Origin: Stutzerimonas kunmingensis
GTDB lineage: Bacteria > Pseudomonadota > Gammaproteobacteria > Pseudomonadales > Pseudomonadaceae
DNA: 64,000 nucleotides
Direction: 5' to 3'
NCBI RefSeq assembly: GCF_014764705.1
Contig: NZ_JACXXG010000018.1
Location: 1 to 64,000 of the forward strand
Shown here: positions 29,255 through 39,409 of the stretch, piece after piece
Numbering within the stretch: position 1 is the first letter of the stretch
Layout of the letters: the number at the start of each line of letters is the position of its first letter
Translations under genes and position numbers: made by a program
The notes under the pieces: model-generated
What the model was told of the DNA's origin: nothing
Databases searched by the model: none
Seen by the model: the letters and a program-made list of their open reading frames with translations, nothing else

Positions 29255-30151
29255 ATGCCTGCACTCGACGACCCCGTCATCGACCGTTACCTCGATGCGC
29301 TCTGGCTGGAAAAAGGGCTGGCGGACAATAGCCGCGAGGCCTACCGCAGCGACCTCGCATTGTTCAACGGCTGGCTGGAGGAGCGAGGCGTTCGACTTGC
29401 CACCGCCGGGCGCGAGATCATTCTCGATTACCTCGCATGGCGTCTGAACAATGGTTACAAGGCGCGCTCCACGGCGCGCTTTCTGTCAGGCTTACGGGGC
29501 TTTTATCGCTACCTGTTACGCGAGGGCGAGATCGCCGTCGATCCGACCTTGCGCGTGGATCTGCCACGGCTTGGACGTCCCTTGCCGAAAGCGCTGTCCG
29601 AAGCCGATGTAGAGGCATTGCTGACGGCGCCAGATATTGGAGAGCCGTTAGGTCTGCGTGATCGCGCCATGCTCGAGGTGCTTTATGCCTGCGGGTTGCG
29701 GGTTACCGAGTTGATCAGCCTGACGCTCGAGCAGGTAAGCATGCGCCAGGGCGTCGTGCGAACGTTCGGTAAAGGTAATAAAGAGCGTCTTGTGCCGCTT
29801 GGCGATGAAGCTTTGCACTGGCTGGAGCGTTATCAGCGCGATGGTCGTGAACTCTTGCTCTCGGGCAAGGCCAGTGATGTGCTGTTTCCCAGTCAGCGCG
29901 GTGGCCAGATGACACGCCAGACCTTCTGGCACCGGATCAAGCTGCACGCGAAGGTCGCCGGTGTCGCCGCATCGATTTCACCGCATACCTTGCGCCACGC
30001 TTTCGCCACGCACTTGCTCAACCATGGCGCGGATCTGCGCACCGTGCAGATGTTGCTTGGTCACAGCGACCTGTCGACCACTCAGATCTACACCCACATT
30101 GCGCGAGCGCGGTTGCAGGAGTTGCATGCGGCGCACCATCCACGCGGCTAG
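29255..30151 (+). CDS. xerD: Site-specific tyrosine recombinase XerD
   Basis: Resolves chromosome dimers at dif with XerC and FtsK. The 298 aa match XerD exactly. The N-terminal SAM-like core-binding domain is followed by the catalytic domain with R149, K173, H244, R247, H270 and the nucleophile Y279 (TQIYTH). The upstream ATG at 29171 would add 28 unconserved residues. dsbC follows 124 bp on, an order common in Pseudomonas. Confidence 0.96.
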   Translation: MPALDDPVIDRYLDALWLEKGLADNSREAYRSDLALFNGWLEERGVRLATAGREIILDYLAWRLNNGYKARSTARFLSGLRGFYRYLLREGEIAVDPTLRVDLPRLGRPLPKALSEADVEALLTAPDIGEPLGLRDRAMLEVLYACGLRVTELISLTLEQVSMRQGVVRTFGKGNKERLVPLGDEALHWLERYQRDGRELLLSGKASDVLFPSQRGGQMTRQTFWHRIKLHAKVAGVAASISPHTLRHAFATHLLNHGADLRTVQMLLGHSDLSTTQIYTHIARARLQELHAAHHPRG

Positions 30152-30275
30152 GGCAGAGCGCCGGCGCTGGTAGGCCGTGGTCTCGGCGGCGGCCCAGAGA
30201 AGCAGCTAGCAGTTTGTACGGCATGGCTATGATAGGCTTTGCGCCTTTCCCCGATTGTCGCTGCCAGGAGTTTCC

Positions 30276-31001
30276 ATGGGCGTGATTCGTATGTTCGCTG
30301 CCGCCGTTGCAGGTCTGGCCAGCGTTGTTGTAATGGCCGCCGATCCGGATCAGGCGATTCGCCAGTCTTTGCAGAAGATCCAGCCGGACATGCCCATCGA
30401 GGCTATTGCCGAGAGCCCGATGCCCGGGGTTTATCAGGTTCAGCTGGAGGGCGGGCGGCAGCTGTATGCCAGCGCTGATGGGCAGTTCGTCATCCAGGGC
30501 TATCTCTACCAGTTCAAGGATGGTCAGGCCGTCAACCTGACCGAGCAAGCTCAAAGCAAGTCGGTGGCCAAGCAGATCAACTCGATCCCGGCCAGCGAGA
30601 TGGTGGTGTTCGCGCCCAAGGAACCCAAGACCCATATCACCGTATTTACCGATACTGACTGTGGCTACTGCCAGAAGCTGCACAGCGAGGTTTCGCAGTT
30701 GAACCGCCTCGGCGTTGAGGTTCGCTATGTCGCGTTTCCGCGGCAGGGGATGGGTAGCCATGGGGCCAATACCCTGACCAGCGTGTGGTGCGCCAAGGAT
30801 CGCCAGGACGCCATGAACAAGGCCAAGGCGCGTGAAGATCTGCCCACAGCCAGCTGCGAGACGCCTATCGAAAAGCAGTATCAGCTTGGCCAGATGATCG
30901 GCGTACAGGGCACGCCTGCCATCATTCTCGCCAACGGTCAGATGATTCCCGGCTATCAGCCGGCGGCCCAATTAGCAGAAGTTGCGCTCGCTGCCGAGTA
31001 A
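30276..31001 (+). CDS. dsbC: Periplasmic thiol:disulfide interchange protein DsbC
   Basis: A 241-aa disulfide isomerase with a signal peptide ending near residue 22 (VVMAA). The N-terminal dimerisation domain is followed by a thioredoxin fold with CGYC at 129-132 and the cis-Pro loop GTPAII. A second Cys pair (WCAKDR, SCETP) is present as in other DsbC proteins. It should reshuffle wrong disulfides and be kept reduced by DsbD. ATG 30276 follows CCAGGAG; a TATGAT-like -10 lies near 30229. Confidence 0.94.
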   Translation: MGVIRMFAAAVAGLASVVVMAADPDQAIRQSLQKIQPDMPIEAIAESPMPGVYQVQLEGGRQLYASADGQFVIQGYLYQFKDGQAVNLTEQAQSKSVAKQINSIPASEMVVFAPKEPKTHITVFTDTDCGYCQKLHSEVSQLNRLGVEVRYVAFPRQGMGSHGANTLTSVWCAKDRQDAMNKAKAREDLPTASCETPIEKQYQLGQMIGVQGTPAIILANGQMIPGYQPAAQLAEVALAAE

Positions 31002-31104
31002 TGCGTTGAGGCCATTGGTCCGATTCATTCGGGCTGATTGCCGATAGTGGAACTGGCTGGCCTGATGCGTTCAAAACCCTAAGGGTCTGAATGAGGAGGG
31101 CGTG

Positions 31105-31623
31105 ATGAAGCTCGAAGGTTCCTGTCACTGTCAGGCTGTGCGGTTCAGCCTAGAATCCGCGCAGCCGTATCCTTTCATGCGCTGCTACTGCTCGATCTGT
31201 CGCAAGACAGCGGGTGGCGGCGGCTACGCGATCAATCTTGGTGGTGACTATCGAAGCCTGCAGGTCGAGGGGCGGGAGCATCTTGGCGTCTACCAGGCGC
31301 ATATCACCGATGCCGAGACTGGCGAGGTAAAGATCAGTGATGGTCGCCGCCACTTCTGTCGACACTGCGCCAGTGCGTTGTGGTTGTGGGATCCGAGCTG
31401 GCCCGAGCTGGTGCATCCCTTTGCATCGGCGATCGACACCGATCTGCCCATCCCGCTGGAGCACACGCATCTGATGCTCGACTCCAAGGCCAGTTGGGTA
31501 GAGCCGCAGGTACAGGGACATGATCGCTGTTTTGCCGAATACCCGGATGAGTCGCTCGCGCAATGGCATCAGCGGTTGAAACTTGACGATCGGGCGTGCC
31601 CGCAGCAAGGCGAGGCTGATTGA
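31105..31623 (+). CDS. GFA-family (CENP-V fold) zinc protein
   Basis: A 172-aa member of the glutathione-dependent formaldehyde-activating family. Zinc-binding Cys occur as GSCHC (C7, C9), RCYCSIC (C27, C29, C32) and HFCRHC. Most GFA proteins have no proven role, and the formaldehyde function of Gfa itself is debated, so the substrate is unknown. The ATG at 31105 follows GAGGAGGG at better spacing than the GTG three bases earlier. It is a single gene between dsbC and hom. Confidence 0.85.
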   Translation: MKLEGSCHCQAVRFSLESAQPYPFMRCYCSICRKTAGGGGYAINLGGDYRSLQVEGREHLGVYQAHITDAETGEVKISDGRRHFCRHCASALWLWDPSWPELVHPFASAIDTDLPIPLEHTHLMLDSKASWVEPQVQGHDRCFAEYPDESLAQWHQRLKLDDRACPQQGEAD

Positions 31624-31705
31624 CTAAAAGCTGCTCCCTTCGTAATGTGCGACTCTTTTGTCGACCGGCAGGTCCGGTCGTCTCGCTGTGAATGGGGAGT
31701 TCAGC

Positions 31706-33010
31706 TTGAAACCGGTGAAAGTTGGCATCTGTGGGCTGGGAACCGTCGGTGGCGGTACCTTCAATGTGCTCAAACGCAACGCCGAGGAGATTGCCCGCCG
31801 TGCCGGGCGCGGAATCGAGGTTGCGCAGATTGCCACCCGGCACCCGAATCCCAAGTGCGATACCGGTACGACAGCCATCACGGCGGACATCTTCGATGTC
31901 GTGAACAACCCCGAAATCGACATCGTTGTCGAGCTGATCGGCGGCTATACCCTGGCCAAGGAGCTCGTCCTCAAGGCCATCGAGAATGGCAAGCATGTGG
32001 TCACCGCCAACAAGGCGCTGATCGCCGTGCATGGCAACGAAATCTTCGCCAAGGCGTGCGAGAAGGGCGTAATCGTCGCCTTCGAAGCCTCGGTCGCGGG
32101 TGGTATTCCGGTCATCAAGGCGATTCGTGAAGGGTTGGCCGGTAACCGCATCAACTGGCTGGCGGGAATCATCAACGGCACCGGCAACTTCATCCTCACC
32201 GAGATGCGTGAAAAGGGGCGCACCTTCGAGGACGTTCTCAAGGAAGCCCAGGAGCTCGGCTACGCCGAGGCCGACCCGACCTTCGACGTCGAGGGCATTG
32301 ATGCCGCGCACAAGCTTACGATCCTGGCGTCCATCGCTTTCGGGATCCCGCTGCAGTTCGACAAGGCTTACACCGAGGGCATCGCGCGCCTGACCACGGC
32401 TGATGTGAATTACGCCGAAGCGCTGGGCTATCGCATCAAGCACCTGGGCGTCGCCCGCCGCACCGATGCTGGCATCGAACTGCGCGTTCATCCGACACTG
32501 ATTCCGGCCGACCGCCTGATCGCCAACGTCAATGGCGTGATGAATGCGGTCATGGTCAATGGCGACGCCGTCGGCAGCACGCTCTACTACGGCGCCGGTG
32601 CAGGCATGGAGCCGACCGCTTCGGCAGTCGTGGCCGACCTCGTGGATGTGACCCGGGCCCTGACCACCGATCCGAACAATCGCGTGCCGCATCTGGCGTT
32701 CCAGCCCGACTCGCTGTCCGATCATCCAATTCTGCCGATCAGTGCCTGCGAGAGCGCCTACTACCTGCGCATCCAGGCCAAGGACCATCCGGGCGTGCTG
32801 GCTCAGGTGGCAACCATTCTCTCCGAGCGTGGCATCAACATCGAGTCGATCATGCAGAAGGAGGCCGAAGTCCAGGACGGTCTGGTTCCTGTGATTCTGG
32901 TGACCCATCGAGTGGTCGAGCAGCGTATCGACGATGCTATCGCTGCGTTGGAAGCCCTCGATGATGTGGCGGACAAGGTCGTGCGCATTCGCGTCGAACA
33001 GCTCAACTAA
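31706..33010 (+). CDS. hom: Homoserine dehydrogenase
   Basis: NAD(P)H-dependent reduction of aspartate semialdehyde to homoserine on the way to threonine and methionine. The 434 aa comprise a Rossmann domain (GICGLGTVGGGTFNV, 6-20), the catalytic region (AGIINGTGNFIL, GYAEADPTFDVEG) and a C-terminal ACT domain (about 350-430; YLRIQAKDHPGVLAQ) expected to mediate feedback by threonine. The TTG start at 31706 is chosen because GGGGAG lies just before it and KPVKVGICG is the expected N-terminus. thrC follows 84 bp on. Confidence 0.95.
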   Translation: MKPVKVGICGLGTVGGGTFNVLKRNAEEIARRAGRGIEVAQIATRHPNPKCDTGTTAITADIFDVVNNPEIDIVVELIGGYTLAKELVLKAIENGKHVVTANKALIAVHGNEIFAKACEKGVIVAFEASVAGGIPVIKAIREGLAGNRINWLAGIINGTGNFILTEMREKGRTFEDVLKEAQELGYAEADPTFDVEGIDAAHKLTILASIAFGIPLQFDKAYTEGIARLTTADVNYAEALGYRIKHLGVARRTDAGIELRVHPTLIPADRLIANVNGVMNAVMVNGDAVGSTLYYGAGAGMEPTASAVVADLVDVTRALTTDPNNRVPHLAFQPDSLSDHPILPISACESAYYLRIQAKDHPGVLAQVATILSERGINIESIMQKEAEVQDGLVPVILVTHRVVEQRIDDAIAALEALDDVADKVVRIRVEQLN

Positions 33011-33094
33011 CCAAGCCGCAGGCCGCAGCTGCAGGCACGGAACAGCCTGATACCTGCAGCGCCAGCCTGCCGCTCGAACCGAAGGTTTGAACAA

Positions 33095-34504
33095 ATGCGC
33101 TACATCAGCACTCGCGGCCAGGCGCCGGCCCTGAACTTCGAAGACGTCCTGCTGGCCGGCCTGGCCAGCGATGGCGGCCTGTACGTGCCGGAGAACCTGC
33201 CGCGGTTCACCGTGGAAGAAATTGCCTCTTGGGCCGGCCTGCCGTATCACGAGCTGGCCTTTCGGGTCATGCGCCCGTTCGTTGCCGGCAGCATTCCGGA
33301 CGCCGACTTCAAGCGAATCCTCGAAGAAACCTATGGCGTCTTCGCCCATAGCGCCATCGCCCCGCTGCGTCAGCTGAACGGCAACGAGTGGGTGCTGGAG
33401 CTGTTTCACGGCCCAACCCTGGCGTTCAAGGATTTCGCCTTGCAGCTGCTCGGTCGTCTGCTCGATCACGTGCTGGCCAAGCGTGGCGAGCGCGTGGTGA
33501 TCATGGGCGCCACCTCCGGTGATACCGGTTCGGCGGCCATCGAAGGCTGCAAGGCCTGCGACAACGTCGACATCTTCATCATGCACCCGCACAACCGCGT
33601 ATCCGAGGTGCAGCGCCGGCAGATGACCACCATCCTCGGCGACAACATTCACAACATCGCCATCGAAGGCAACTTCGACGACTGCCAGGAGATGGTCAAG
33701 GCCAGCTTTGCCGACCAGGGTTTCCTCAAGGGCACCCGTCTGGTGGCAGTCAACTCGATCAACTGGGCGCGGATCATGGCCCAGATCGTCTACTACTTCC
33801 ACGCTGCACTGCAGCTCGGCGGTCCGGCGCGCTCCGTGGCGTTCTCGGTGCCGACCGGCAATTTCGGCGACATCTTTGCCGGCTATCTGGCGCGTAACAT
33901 GGGCCTGCCGATCAACCAGCTGATCGTTGCTACCAACCGCAACGACATCCTGCATCGCTTCATGTCCGGCAACCGCTACGACAAGGACACGCTGCACGCG
34001 TCGCTGTCGCCGTCGATGGACATCATGGTGTCGTCGAACTTCGAGCGTCTGCTGTTCGACCTGCATGGTCGCAATGGCAAGGCCGTGGCCGAATTGCTGG
34101 ATGGTTTCCGTGCCAGCGGCAAGCTGTCGGTGGAAGAGGAACGCTGGGCCGAAGCGCGCAAGCTGTTCGATTCGCTGGCCGTGGATGACGAGCAGACCTG
34201 CGCCACCATCGCTCAGGTCTTCAAGGAAACCGGCGAGGTGCTCGATCCGCATACGGCTATCGGCGTGCATGCCGCACGCGAATGCCGTCGCAGCCTGAGC
34301 ATCCCGATGGTGACACTGGGCACCGCGCACCCGGTGAAATTCCCGGATGCGGTGGAGAAGGCGGGTATTGGCCAGGCACTTGCCCTGCCGGCGCACCTGG
34401 CTGATCTGTTCGAACGCAGCGAGCGTTGCACGGTGCTGCCGAACGACCTGAAGGCCGTTCAGGCCTTCGTTGGCCAGCACGGCAACCGGGGCAAGCAGCT
34501 GTAA
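33095..34504 (+). CDS. thrC: Threonine synthase
   Basis: A PLP enzyme converting O-phosphohomoserine to threonine. The 469 aa match the long proteobacterial form. The PLP lysine is K112 in GPTLAFKDFALQ, and the phosphate-binding SVPTGNFGD loop is visible near 250. It follows hom in the same direction and is closed by a strong terminator, so hom-thrC form a threonine unit; thrB is elsewhere. Confidence 0.97.
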   Translation: MRYISTRGQAPALNFEDVLLAGLASDGGLYVPENLPRFTVEEIASWAGLPYHELAFRVMRPFVAGSIPDADFKRILEETYGVFAHSAIAPLRQLNGNEWVLELFHGPTLAFKDFALQLLGRLLDHVLAKRGERVVIMGATSGDTGSAAIEGCKACDNVDIFIMHPHNRVSEVQRRQMTTILGDNIHNIAIEGNFDDCQEMVKASFADQGFLKGTRLVAVNSINWARIMAQIVYYFHAALQLGGPARSVAFSVPTGNFGDIFAGYLARNMGLPINQLIVATNRNDILHRFMSGNRYDKDTLHASLSPSMDIMVSSNFERLLFDLHGRNGKAVAELLDGFRASGKLSVEEERWAEARKLFDSLAVDDEQTCATIAQVFKETGEVLDPHTAIGVHAARECRRSLSIPMVTLGTAHPVKFPDAVEKAGIGQALALPAHLADLFERSERCTVLPNDLKAVQAFVGQHGNRGKQL

Positions 34505-34519
34505 ACGCTGCGGTAATAC

Positions 34520-34551
34520 AAAAAAGGCCAGTCGCATGACTGGCCTTTTTT
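34520..34551 (+). terminator. Bidirectional terminator between thrC and rnt
   Basis: A stem of at least ten pairs, GGCCAGTC-GCAT-GACTGGCC, is flanked by an A run and a T run. It lies between the convergent genes thrC and rnt and suits either direction. Confidence 0.93.
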
Positions 34552-34623
34552 CGTTTACAGCCTCGATCTCGACTGCTGGCATTGCAAAGCGGGCCTTCGC
34601 CCCGATGCGCCGTATCCCGGACG

Positions 34624-35298
34624 TTACTCGTCGAACTCTTCCCAGCCGCCCATTTCCCGCCAACGATTGACGATGCCGCAGAACAGCTCGGCAGTCTTCT
34701 CGGTGTCGTACCGGGCCGAGTGCGCCTCGCGGCCGTCGAAGTCGATCCCGGCGGCCTGGCAGGCCTTGGCCAGCACGGTCTGACCGTAGGCAAGGCCAGC
34801 GAGGGTGGCGGTGTCGAAGCTGGAGAAGGGGTGGAACGGGTTGCCCTTGATCTCGCAACGAGCGATCGCTGCGTTGAGAAATCCCAGGTCGAAGCTGCTG
34901 TTATGACCGACCAGAATCGCGCGCTTGCAGCCGGCGGATTTCACCGCCTTGCGCACGCTGCGAAAGATATCGGTCAGGGCCTGCGATTCGGGCACGGCCA
35001 TGCGCAGCGGATGGTCGAGCTTGATGCCGGTGAACTCCAGCGCGGCTGCCTCGATGTTGGCGCCAGCGAAAGGCTCCACGCGGTAGAACAAGGTGTCCTG
35101 CGGGTACAGCAGGCCTTGCTCGTCCATGCCGATGGTCACGGCCGCAATTTCCAGCAGCGCATCCGTTGCGCTGTTGAAGCCGCCGCACTCGACATCGATC
35201 ACCACTGGCAGGAAACCACGGAAACGCCGCGCCATCGGCGAGCGGGGTTTGCCCGGCAGGTGCTCTTCGAGCTCGTCTTCGAAGTGTTCTTCGCTCAT
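34624..35298 (-). CDS. rnt: Ribonuclease T
   Basis: A DEDDh 3'-5' exonuclease that trims tRNA and other stable RNA ends. The 224 aa contain D35 and E37 (IDVECGGFN), D137 (GHNSSFD), H193 and D198 (HSARYD). The ATG overlaps the pyrC stop by four bases, so translation is coupled to pyrC. The acidic N-terminal leader (residues 1-16) is slightly longer than in E. coli, as is common in Pseudomonas. Confidence 0.96.
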   Translation of the reverse strand: MSEEHFEDELEEHLPGKPRSPMARRFRGFLPVVIDVECGGFNSATDALLEIAAVTIGMDEQGLLYPQDTLFYRVEPFAGANIEAAALEFTGIKLDHPLRMAVPESQALTDIFRSVRKAVKSAGCKRAILVGHNSSFDLGFLNAAIARCEIKGNPFHPFSSFDTATLAGLAYGQTVLAKACQAAGIDFDGREAHSARYDTEKTAELFCGIVNRWREMGGWEEFDE

Positions 35299-36338
35299 GC
35301 GTTCGTCTCCAGACGCCAGTGCAGTCGTTCCCCGGCACGCAGCGGCACGACGACCTGCTCACCGAATGGCAGATTGGCCGGCACGTTCCACTCCTCGCGC
35401 ACCAGGGTGATCTGCGTGGTGTTGCGCGGCAGACCGTAGAAATCCGGACCGAAGTGACTGGCAAAGGGTTCCAGTTTGTCCAGCGCCTGCCGCTGCTCGA
35501 AGGCTTCGGCGTACAGCTCGATGGCCGCATGCGCGGTATAGCACCCAGCACAACCGCAGGCAGCTTCCTTGCCGTGCTGTGCGTGGGGGGCCGAGTCGGT
35601 GCCGAGGAAGAACTTCGGGTTGCCGCTGGTGGCGGCACCCAGCAGGGCTTCCTGGTGAACGTTGCGCTTGAGCACCGGCAGGCAGAAAAGGTGCGGACGA
35701 ATGCCGCCGACCAGCATGTGGTTGCGGTTGTACAGCAGGTGGTGCGCGGTGATGGTGGCGCCGACGTTGGTGCCTGCCGCCTGGACGAACTGCACGGCGT
35801 CACGGGTGGTGATGTGCTCGAACACCACTTTCAGGGTTGGGAAGCGCGCGGTGACGCGACTCAACTGCTCGTCGATGAAGTGCTTCTCGCGATCGAAGAT
35901 ATCGATCTCGCTGCGCGTGACCTCGCCGTGGACCAGCAAAGGCAGGCCGACCTCGGCCATGGTTTCCAGCACACCGAAGATGTTGTCGATCGCGGTCACG
36001 CCGGAAGCGGAGTTGGTGGTCGCGCCTGCCGGATATAGCTTGGCGGCATGCACGAAGCCGCTGGCCTTGGCCTGGCGGATATCGTCAGAACTGGTGCTGT
36101 CGGTGAGATAGAGCACCATCAATGGCGTGAAATCACTGCCGGCCGGCCGAGCCGCCAGGATGCGCTGGCGATAGGCTTCGGCCTCGTCGGCATTGCGTAC
36201 CGGTGGCACCAGGTTCGGCATGATGATGGCGCGGGCGAACTGGCGAGCAGCATCCGCGACGGTGTGAGGCAGGGCGGCGCCGTCGCGCAGGTGGATGTGC
36301 CAGTCGTCGGGGCGCAACAGGGTGAGTCGGTCGGACAT
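35295..36338 (-). CDS. pyrC: Dihydroorotase
   Basis: Third step of pyrimidine synthesis, cyclising carbamoyl aspartate. The 347 aa are the E. coli-type class II enzyme. The metal site begins with [10 protein letters not shown] (H14, H16). The carboxylated Lys is expected in [13 protein letters not shown], and the metal-binding VHGEV and FEHITT blocks follow. It lies head to head with motY (164 bp) and is cotranscribed with rnt. Confidence 0.97.
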   Translation of the reverse strand: MSDRLTLLRPDDWHIHLRDGAALPHTVADAARQFARAIIMPNLVPPVRNADEAEAYRQRILAARPAGSDFTPLMVLYLTDSTSSDDIRQAKASGFVHAAKLYPAGATTNSASGVTAIDNIFGVLETMAEVGLPLLVHGEVTRSEIDIFDREKHFIDEQLSRVTARFPTLKVVFEHITTRDAVQFVQAAGTNVGATITAHHLLYNRNHMLVGGIRPHLFCLPVLKRNVHQEALLGAATSGNPKFFLGTDSAPHAQHGKEAACGCAGCYTAHAAIELYAEAFEQRQALDKLEPFASHFGPDFYGLPRNTTQITLVREEWNVPANLPFGEQVVVPLRAGERLHWRLETNA

Positions 36339-36502
36339 GCAGGGGTTTCCAGGCGGGTGAAACGTGCGCGAATGCTACCGGAAAAGCCCGGAGACGGCAT
36401 CTTGCCTTCGTCTGCCAGGCTTGGGCACTGACCGTGACACGCTCAAGTTTGCCGGTCGGGCACCGATACCTAGAAGGAATACGCATCCTCTCGGAGTTCA
36501 TC

Positions 36503-37393
36503 GTGCGCCTGCGCCCCCTCGTACTGTTGTGCCTGCTCGCTTCACCGGCCAACGCCCTGACATTCCAGACGCGGCTGGAACGGGTGCAATGGCAGGTGGA
36601 GGGCGATCAGTTCGAGTGCCGACTGACCCAGCCCATCGCCGGTTTCGGCAGCGGCGAGTTCGTCAGGCGTGCCGGCGAACAGGCGGTCTTTCGTCTGCAC
36701 TCGCCGGAGCGCTGGCTTCGCGCCGGCTCGGCGACACTGCTCGCCGCAGCGGCGCCTTGGCAACCGTCGCGCAGTGATATCAATCTCGGCGTGGTCACCG
36801 TGAGTGGTGGCGATATTCCGTTCAACAGCACCCAGCTACAGGCCGGGCGCCTGCTCAGCGGCCTGCTCGAAGGGCGTAGCCCGGTGGTTCGGCATCGCAC
36901 CATGCACGGCGGCGATACCCTGGAGATTCGCCTGTTGCCGGCGCGCTTCGGCAAGGCTTATGAGGACTACCGCGCCTGTACGGCCAAGCTGCTGCCAGTC
37001 AATTTCGATCAGGTGCGCCAGTCGCAGATCGGTTTCCCGAGCAGCGATGTGGTGCTGGACGCTCAGGGGCGCGCCAGGCTCGATGTCGTTCTGCAGTACA
37101 TGCGCGCCGATCCCAGTGTGAATCGCATCGAACTGGATGGCCACTCGGACAACAGCGGCAATCGCCTGCTCAATCGGGATCTGTCGCGCCGTCGCGCACT
37201 GGCGGTTCAGGAGTACCTGGTCGCCAGCGGCATAGCGCTGGAGCAGATCACCCTGCGCTTCCATGGCGAGCGCTATCCGCTGGTGGCCAACAGCAGCGAG
37301 GCCAATCGCGCGAAGAATCGGCGTGTCACCTTGCGCCTGGCGCGAGAAGCGGCGCCTCCTGCGCCCTCGGCTCCCGCCACCCCGTCGTCTTGA
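36503..37393 (+). CDS. motY: Sodium-type flagellar stator-associated protein MotY
   Basis: A 296-aa protein with a signal peptide (to about residue 18, SPANA), an N-terminal MotY domain that binds the basal body and a C-terminal OmpA-like peptidoglycan-binding domain (about 165-290; IELDGHSDNSGNRLLNRDLSRRRA). It anchors the MotCD-type stator in the T ring region. GTG 36503 with GGAG upstream gives the signal peptide directly at the N-terminus; an upstream ATG at 36434 would mask it. The neighbours pyrC-rnt and argG are the same as in P. aeruginosa; no other flagellar gene is near. Confidence 0.9.
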   Translation: MRLRPLVLLCLLASPANALTFQTRLERVQWQVEGDQFECRLTQPIAGFGSGEFVRRAGEQAVFRLHSPERWLRAGSATLLAAAAPWQPSRSDINLGVVTVSGGDIPFNSTQLQAGRLLSGLLEGRSPVVRHRTMHGGDTLEIRLLPARFGKAYEDYRACTAKLLPVNFDQVRQSQIGFPSSDVVLDAQGRARLDVVLQYMRADPSVNRIELDGHSDNSGNRLLNRDLSRRRALAVQEYLVASGIALEQITLRFHGERYPLVANSSEANRAKNRRVTLRLAREAAPPAPSAPATPSS

Positions 37394-37480
37394 TTGCCGC
37401 CGCAGCGGCGCGCCCCTGTAAAAGCCAGCCCATGACCGGTAGAATCGCAGGCTTTCCGTACAACCCGTGGAGCTGATGGC

Positions 37481-38698
37481 ATGGCGGACGTTAAGAAGGT
37501 AGTTCTGGCCTATTCCGGTGGCCTGGACACCTCGGTGATTCTGAAGTGGCTGCAAGACACCTATAACTGTGAAGTGGTGACCTTCACCGCCGACCTCGGC
37601 CAGGGCGAAGAAGTCGAGCCAGCGCGCACCAAGGCGCAGGCTCTGGGCGTCAAGGAAATCTACATCGACGACCTGCGCGAAGAGTTCGTGCGCGACTTCG
37701 TCTTCCCCATGTTCCGTGCCAATACCGTTTACGAAGGCGAGTACCTGCTGGGTACCTCCATCGCCCGTCCGCTGATCGCCAAGCGCCTGATCGAGATCGC
37801 CAACGAGACTGGTGCCGATGCCATCTCCCACGGTGCCACCGGCAAGGGTAACGACCAGGTGCGCTTCGAGCTGGGCGCCTATGCGCTGAAGCCGGGCGTC
37901 AAGGTGATCGCTCCCTGGCGCGAGTGGGATCTGCTGTCGCGCGAGAAGCTGATGGACTACGCCGAGAAGCATGCCATCCCGATCGAGCGCCACGGCAAGA
38001 AGAAGTCGCCTTACTCCATGGATGCCAACCTGCTGCACATCTCCTACGAGGGCGGTGTGCTGGAAGACACCTGGACCGAGCACGAAGAAGACATGTGGCG
38101 CTGGACCAAGTCGCCGGAAGCGGCGCCGGACACCCCCACCTACATCGAACTGACCTACCGCAAGGGCGACATCGTCGCCATCGATGGCAAGGACATGACT
38201 CCAGCTCAGGTCCTGGCCGAGCTGAACCGCATCGGCGGCGAAAACGGCATCGGCCGCCTCGACATCGTCGAGAACCGCTATGTCGGCATGAAGTCCCGCG
38301 GCTGCTATGAGACGCCCGGCGGCACCATCATGCTCAAGGCCCACCGCGCCATCGAGTCGATCACCCTCGACCGCGAGGTCGCGCACCTGAAAGACGAGCT
38401 GATGCCCAAGTACGCCAGCCTGATCTACAACGGCTACTGGTGGAGTCCCGAGCGCAGCATGCTGCAGCAGATGATCGACGCTTCCCAGGTCAACGTGAAC
38501 GGCGTCGTGCGCCTGAAGCTGTACAAGGGCAACGTCATCGTCGTCGGCCGCAAGTCCGACGATTCGCTGTTCGACGCCAACATTGCGACCTTCGAAGAGG
38601 ATGGCGGCGCCTACAACCAGGCGGACGCCGGCGGCTTCATCAAGCTCAACGCCCTGCGCATGCGCATCGCTGCCGGCAAGGGCCGCACCCAGTTCTGA
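37481..38698 (+). CDS. argG: Argininosuccinate synthase
   Basis: Joins citrulline and aspartate with ATP in arginine synthesis. The 405 aa are typical. The N-type PP-loop is AYSGGLDTS at 10-18, and the citrulline/aspartate-binding segments [14 protein letters not shown] and [11 protein letters not shown] are visible. A TAGAAT-like -10 lies at 37438-37443. It is followed by a hairpin and then gloA in the same direction. Confidence 0.97.
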   Translation: MADVKKVVLAYSGGLDTSVILKWLQDTYNCEVVTFTADLGQGEEVEPARTKAQALGVKEIYIDDLREEFVRDFVFPMFRANTVYEGEYLLGTSIARPLIAKRLIEIANETGADAISHGATGKGNDQVRFELGAYALKPGVKVIAPWREWDLLSREKLMDYAEKHAIPIERHGKKKSPYSMDANLLHISYEGGVLEDTWTEHEEDMWRWTKSPEAAPDTPTYIELTYRKGDIVAIDGKDMTPAQVLAELNRIGGENGIGRLDIVENRYVGMKSRGCYETPGGTIMLKAHRAIESITLDREVAHLKDELMPKYASLIYNGYWWSPERSMLQQMIDASQVNVNGVVRLKLYKGNVIVVGRKSDDSLFDANIATFEEDGGAYNQADAGGFIKLNALRMRIAAGKGRTQF

Positions 38699-38723
38699 TA
38701 AGCTGGCGCGCCTGAGCAAACCG

Positions 38724-38745
38724 ACCCCGGCCATGTGCCGGGGTT
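38724..38745 (+). terminator. Probable terminator after argG
   Basis: An eight-pair stem ACCCCGGC-CATGT-GCCGGGGT, followed by a broken T tract (TGTACTTT), lies about 25 bases past argG. Confidence 0.6.
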
Positions 38746-38793
38746 GTACTTTCTGCACTGCCACAAGCGCTGCCGAACGAGGAGACCTGAATC

Positions 38794-39186
38794 ATGAGAC
38801 TGCTGCATACCATGCTGCGTGTCGGCGATATGGAAAAGTCCATCGCCTTCTATACCGAAGTGCTGGGCATGACCCTGCTGCGCCGCAAAGACTATCCGGA
38901 CGGCAAATTCACGCTCGCCTTCGTCGGTTACGGCGACGAGGCGCACAACAGCGTCATCGAGCTGACCCACAACTGGGGTGTCGAGACCTACGAGCTGGGT
39001 AATGGCTACGGCCACATCGCCCTGGAAGTGGAAGATGTCTACAAGGCCTGCGAGGACATCCGTGCCCGTGGCGGCAAGATCACCCGGGAGCCGGGGCCGA
39101 TGATGCACGGTTCGAGCATTCTGGCCTTCGTTGAAGACCCGGATGGCTACAAGATCGAACTCTTGTCGCCGAAGCGCGCTGACTGA
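38794..39186 (+). CDS. gloA: Lactoylglutathione lyase (glyoxalase I)
   Basis: Isomerises the methylglyoxal-glutathione hemithioacetal to S-lactoylglutathione. The 130 aa are the short Ni-type bacterial form, with metal ligands H5, E56, H74 and E122. The ATG follows a clear GAGGAGA. It has its own terminator and lies between argG and a convergent small gene. Confidence 0.96.
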   Translation: MRLLHTMLRVGDMEKSIAFYTEVLGMTLLRRKDYPDGKFTLAFVGYGDEAHNSVIELTHNWGVETYELGNGYGHIALEVEDVYKACEDIRARGGKITREPGPMMHGSSILAFVEDPDGYKIELLSPKRAD

Positions 39187-39198
39187 TCGGTAGATATG

Positions 39199-39230
39199 AA
39201 AAAGCCCCTTTCGGGGCTTTTTCTTTTTTT
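39199..39230 (+). terminator. Terminator of gloA
   Basis: An AAAAAGCCCC-TTT-GGGGCTTTTT type stem is followed by a long, nearly pure T run. It separates gloA from the convergent small gene, whose stop codon touches the T run. Confidence 0.93.
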
Positions 39231-39409
39231 TATAGATCGAAGTCGAAGTCGTTCAACTGTTTCTGCAGGCGGCGTTCCTCCAGCAGGTTGTCGATGATTC
39301 GGCGCTTGGTCAGATTGGTCTTGGCGACCTCGACGGGAGCTTCGCTGCTCTCATCGTCATCTTCGGCGATGAAATCGTCTTCGATCTGAATGTCTTCTTT
39401 CTCGGCCAC
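39230..39409 (-). CDS. PA3496-family small acidic protein (putative envelope integrity)
   Basis: A 59-aa protein starting with GTG (39407-39409), with GGAGT nine to ten bases upstream. It opens VAEKEDIQIEDDF, has an acidic stretch (about 10-22, DDFIAEDDDESSE) and ends with a basic helix (RRIIDNLLEERRLQKQL) and DFDFDL. Length and composition fit the Pseudomonas PA3496 family, which is annotated as putative envelope integrity protein on thin evidence. In P. aeruginosa it also neighbours nth. No signal peptide or membrane segment is visible. Confidence 0.78.
   Translation of the reverse strand: MAEKEDIQIEDDFIAEDDDESSEAPVEVAKTNLTKRRIIDNLLEERRLQKQLNDFDFDL

Noticed and set aside
31334..34858. A reverse-strand open frame of about 1170 codons opposite hom and thrC
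   Set aside because: It mirrors the codon structure of two certain genes on the other strand, has no ribosome site and no recognisable domain; long antisense frames are expected in GC-rich DNA.
36836..38764. A 642-codon reverse frame opposite motY and argG
   Set aside because: It spans two well-supported forward genes and their gap, with no domain or start signal of its own.
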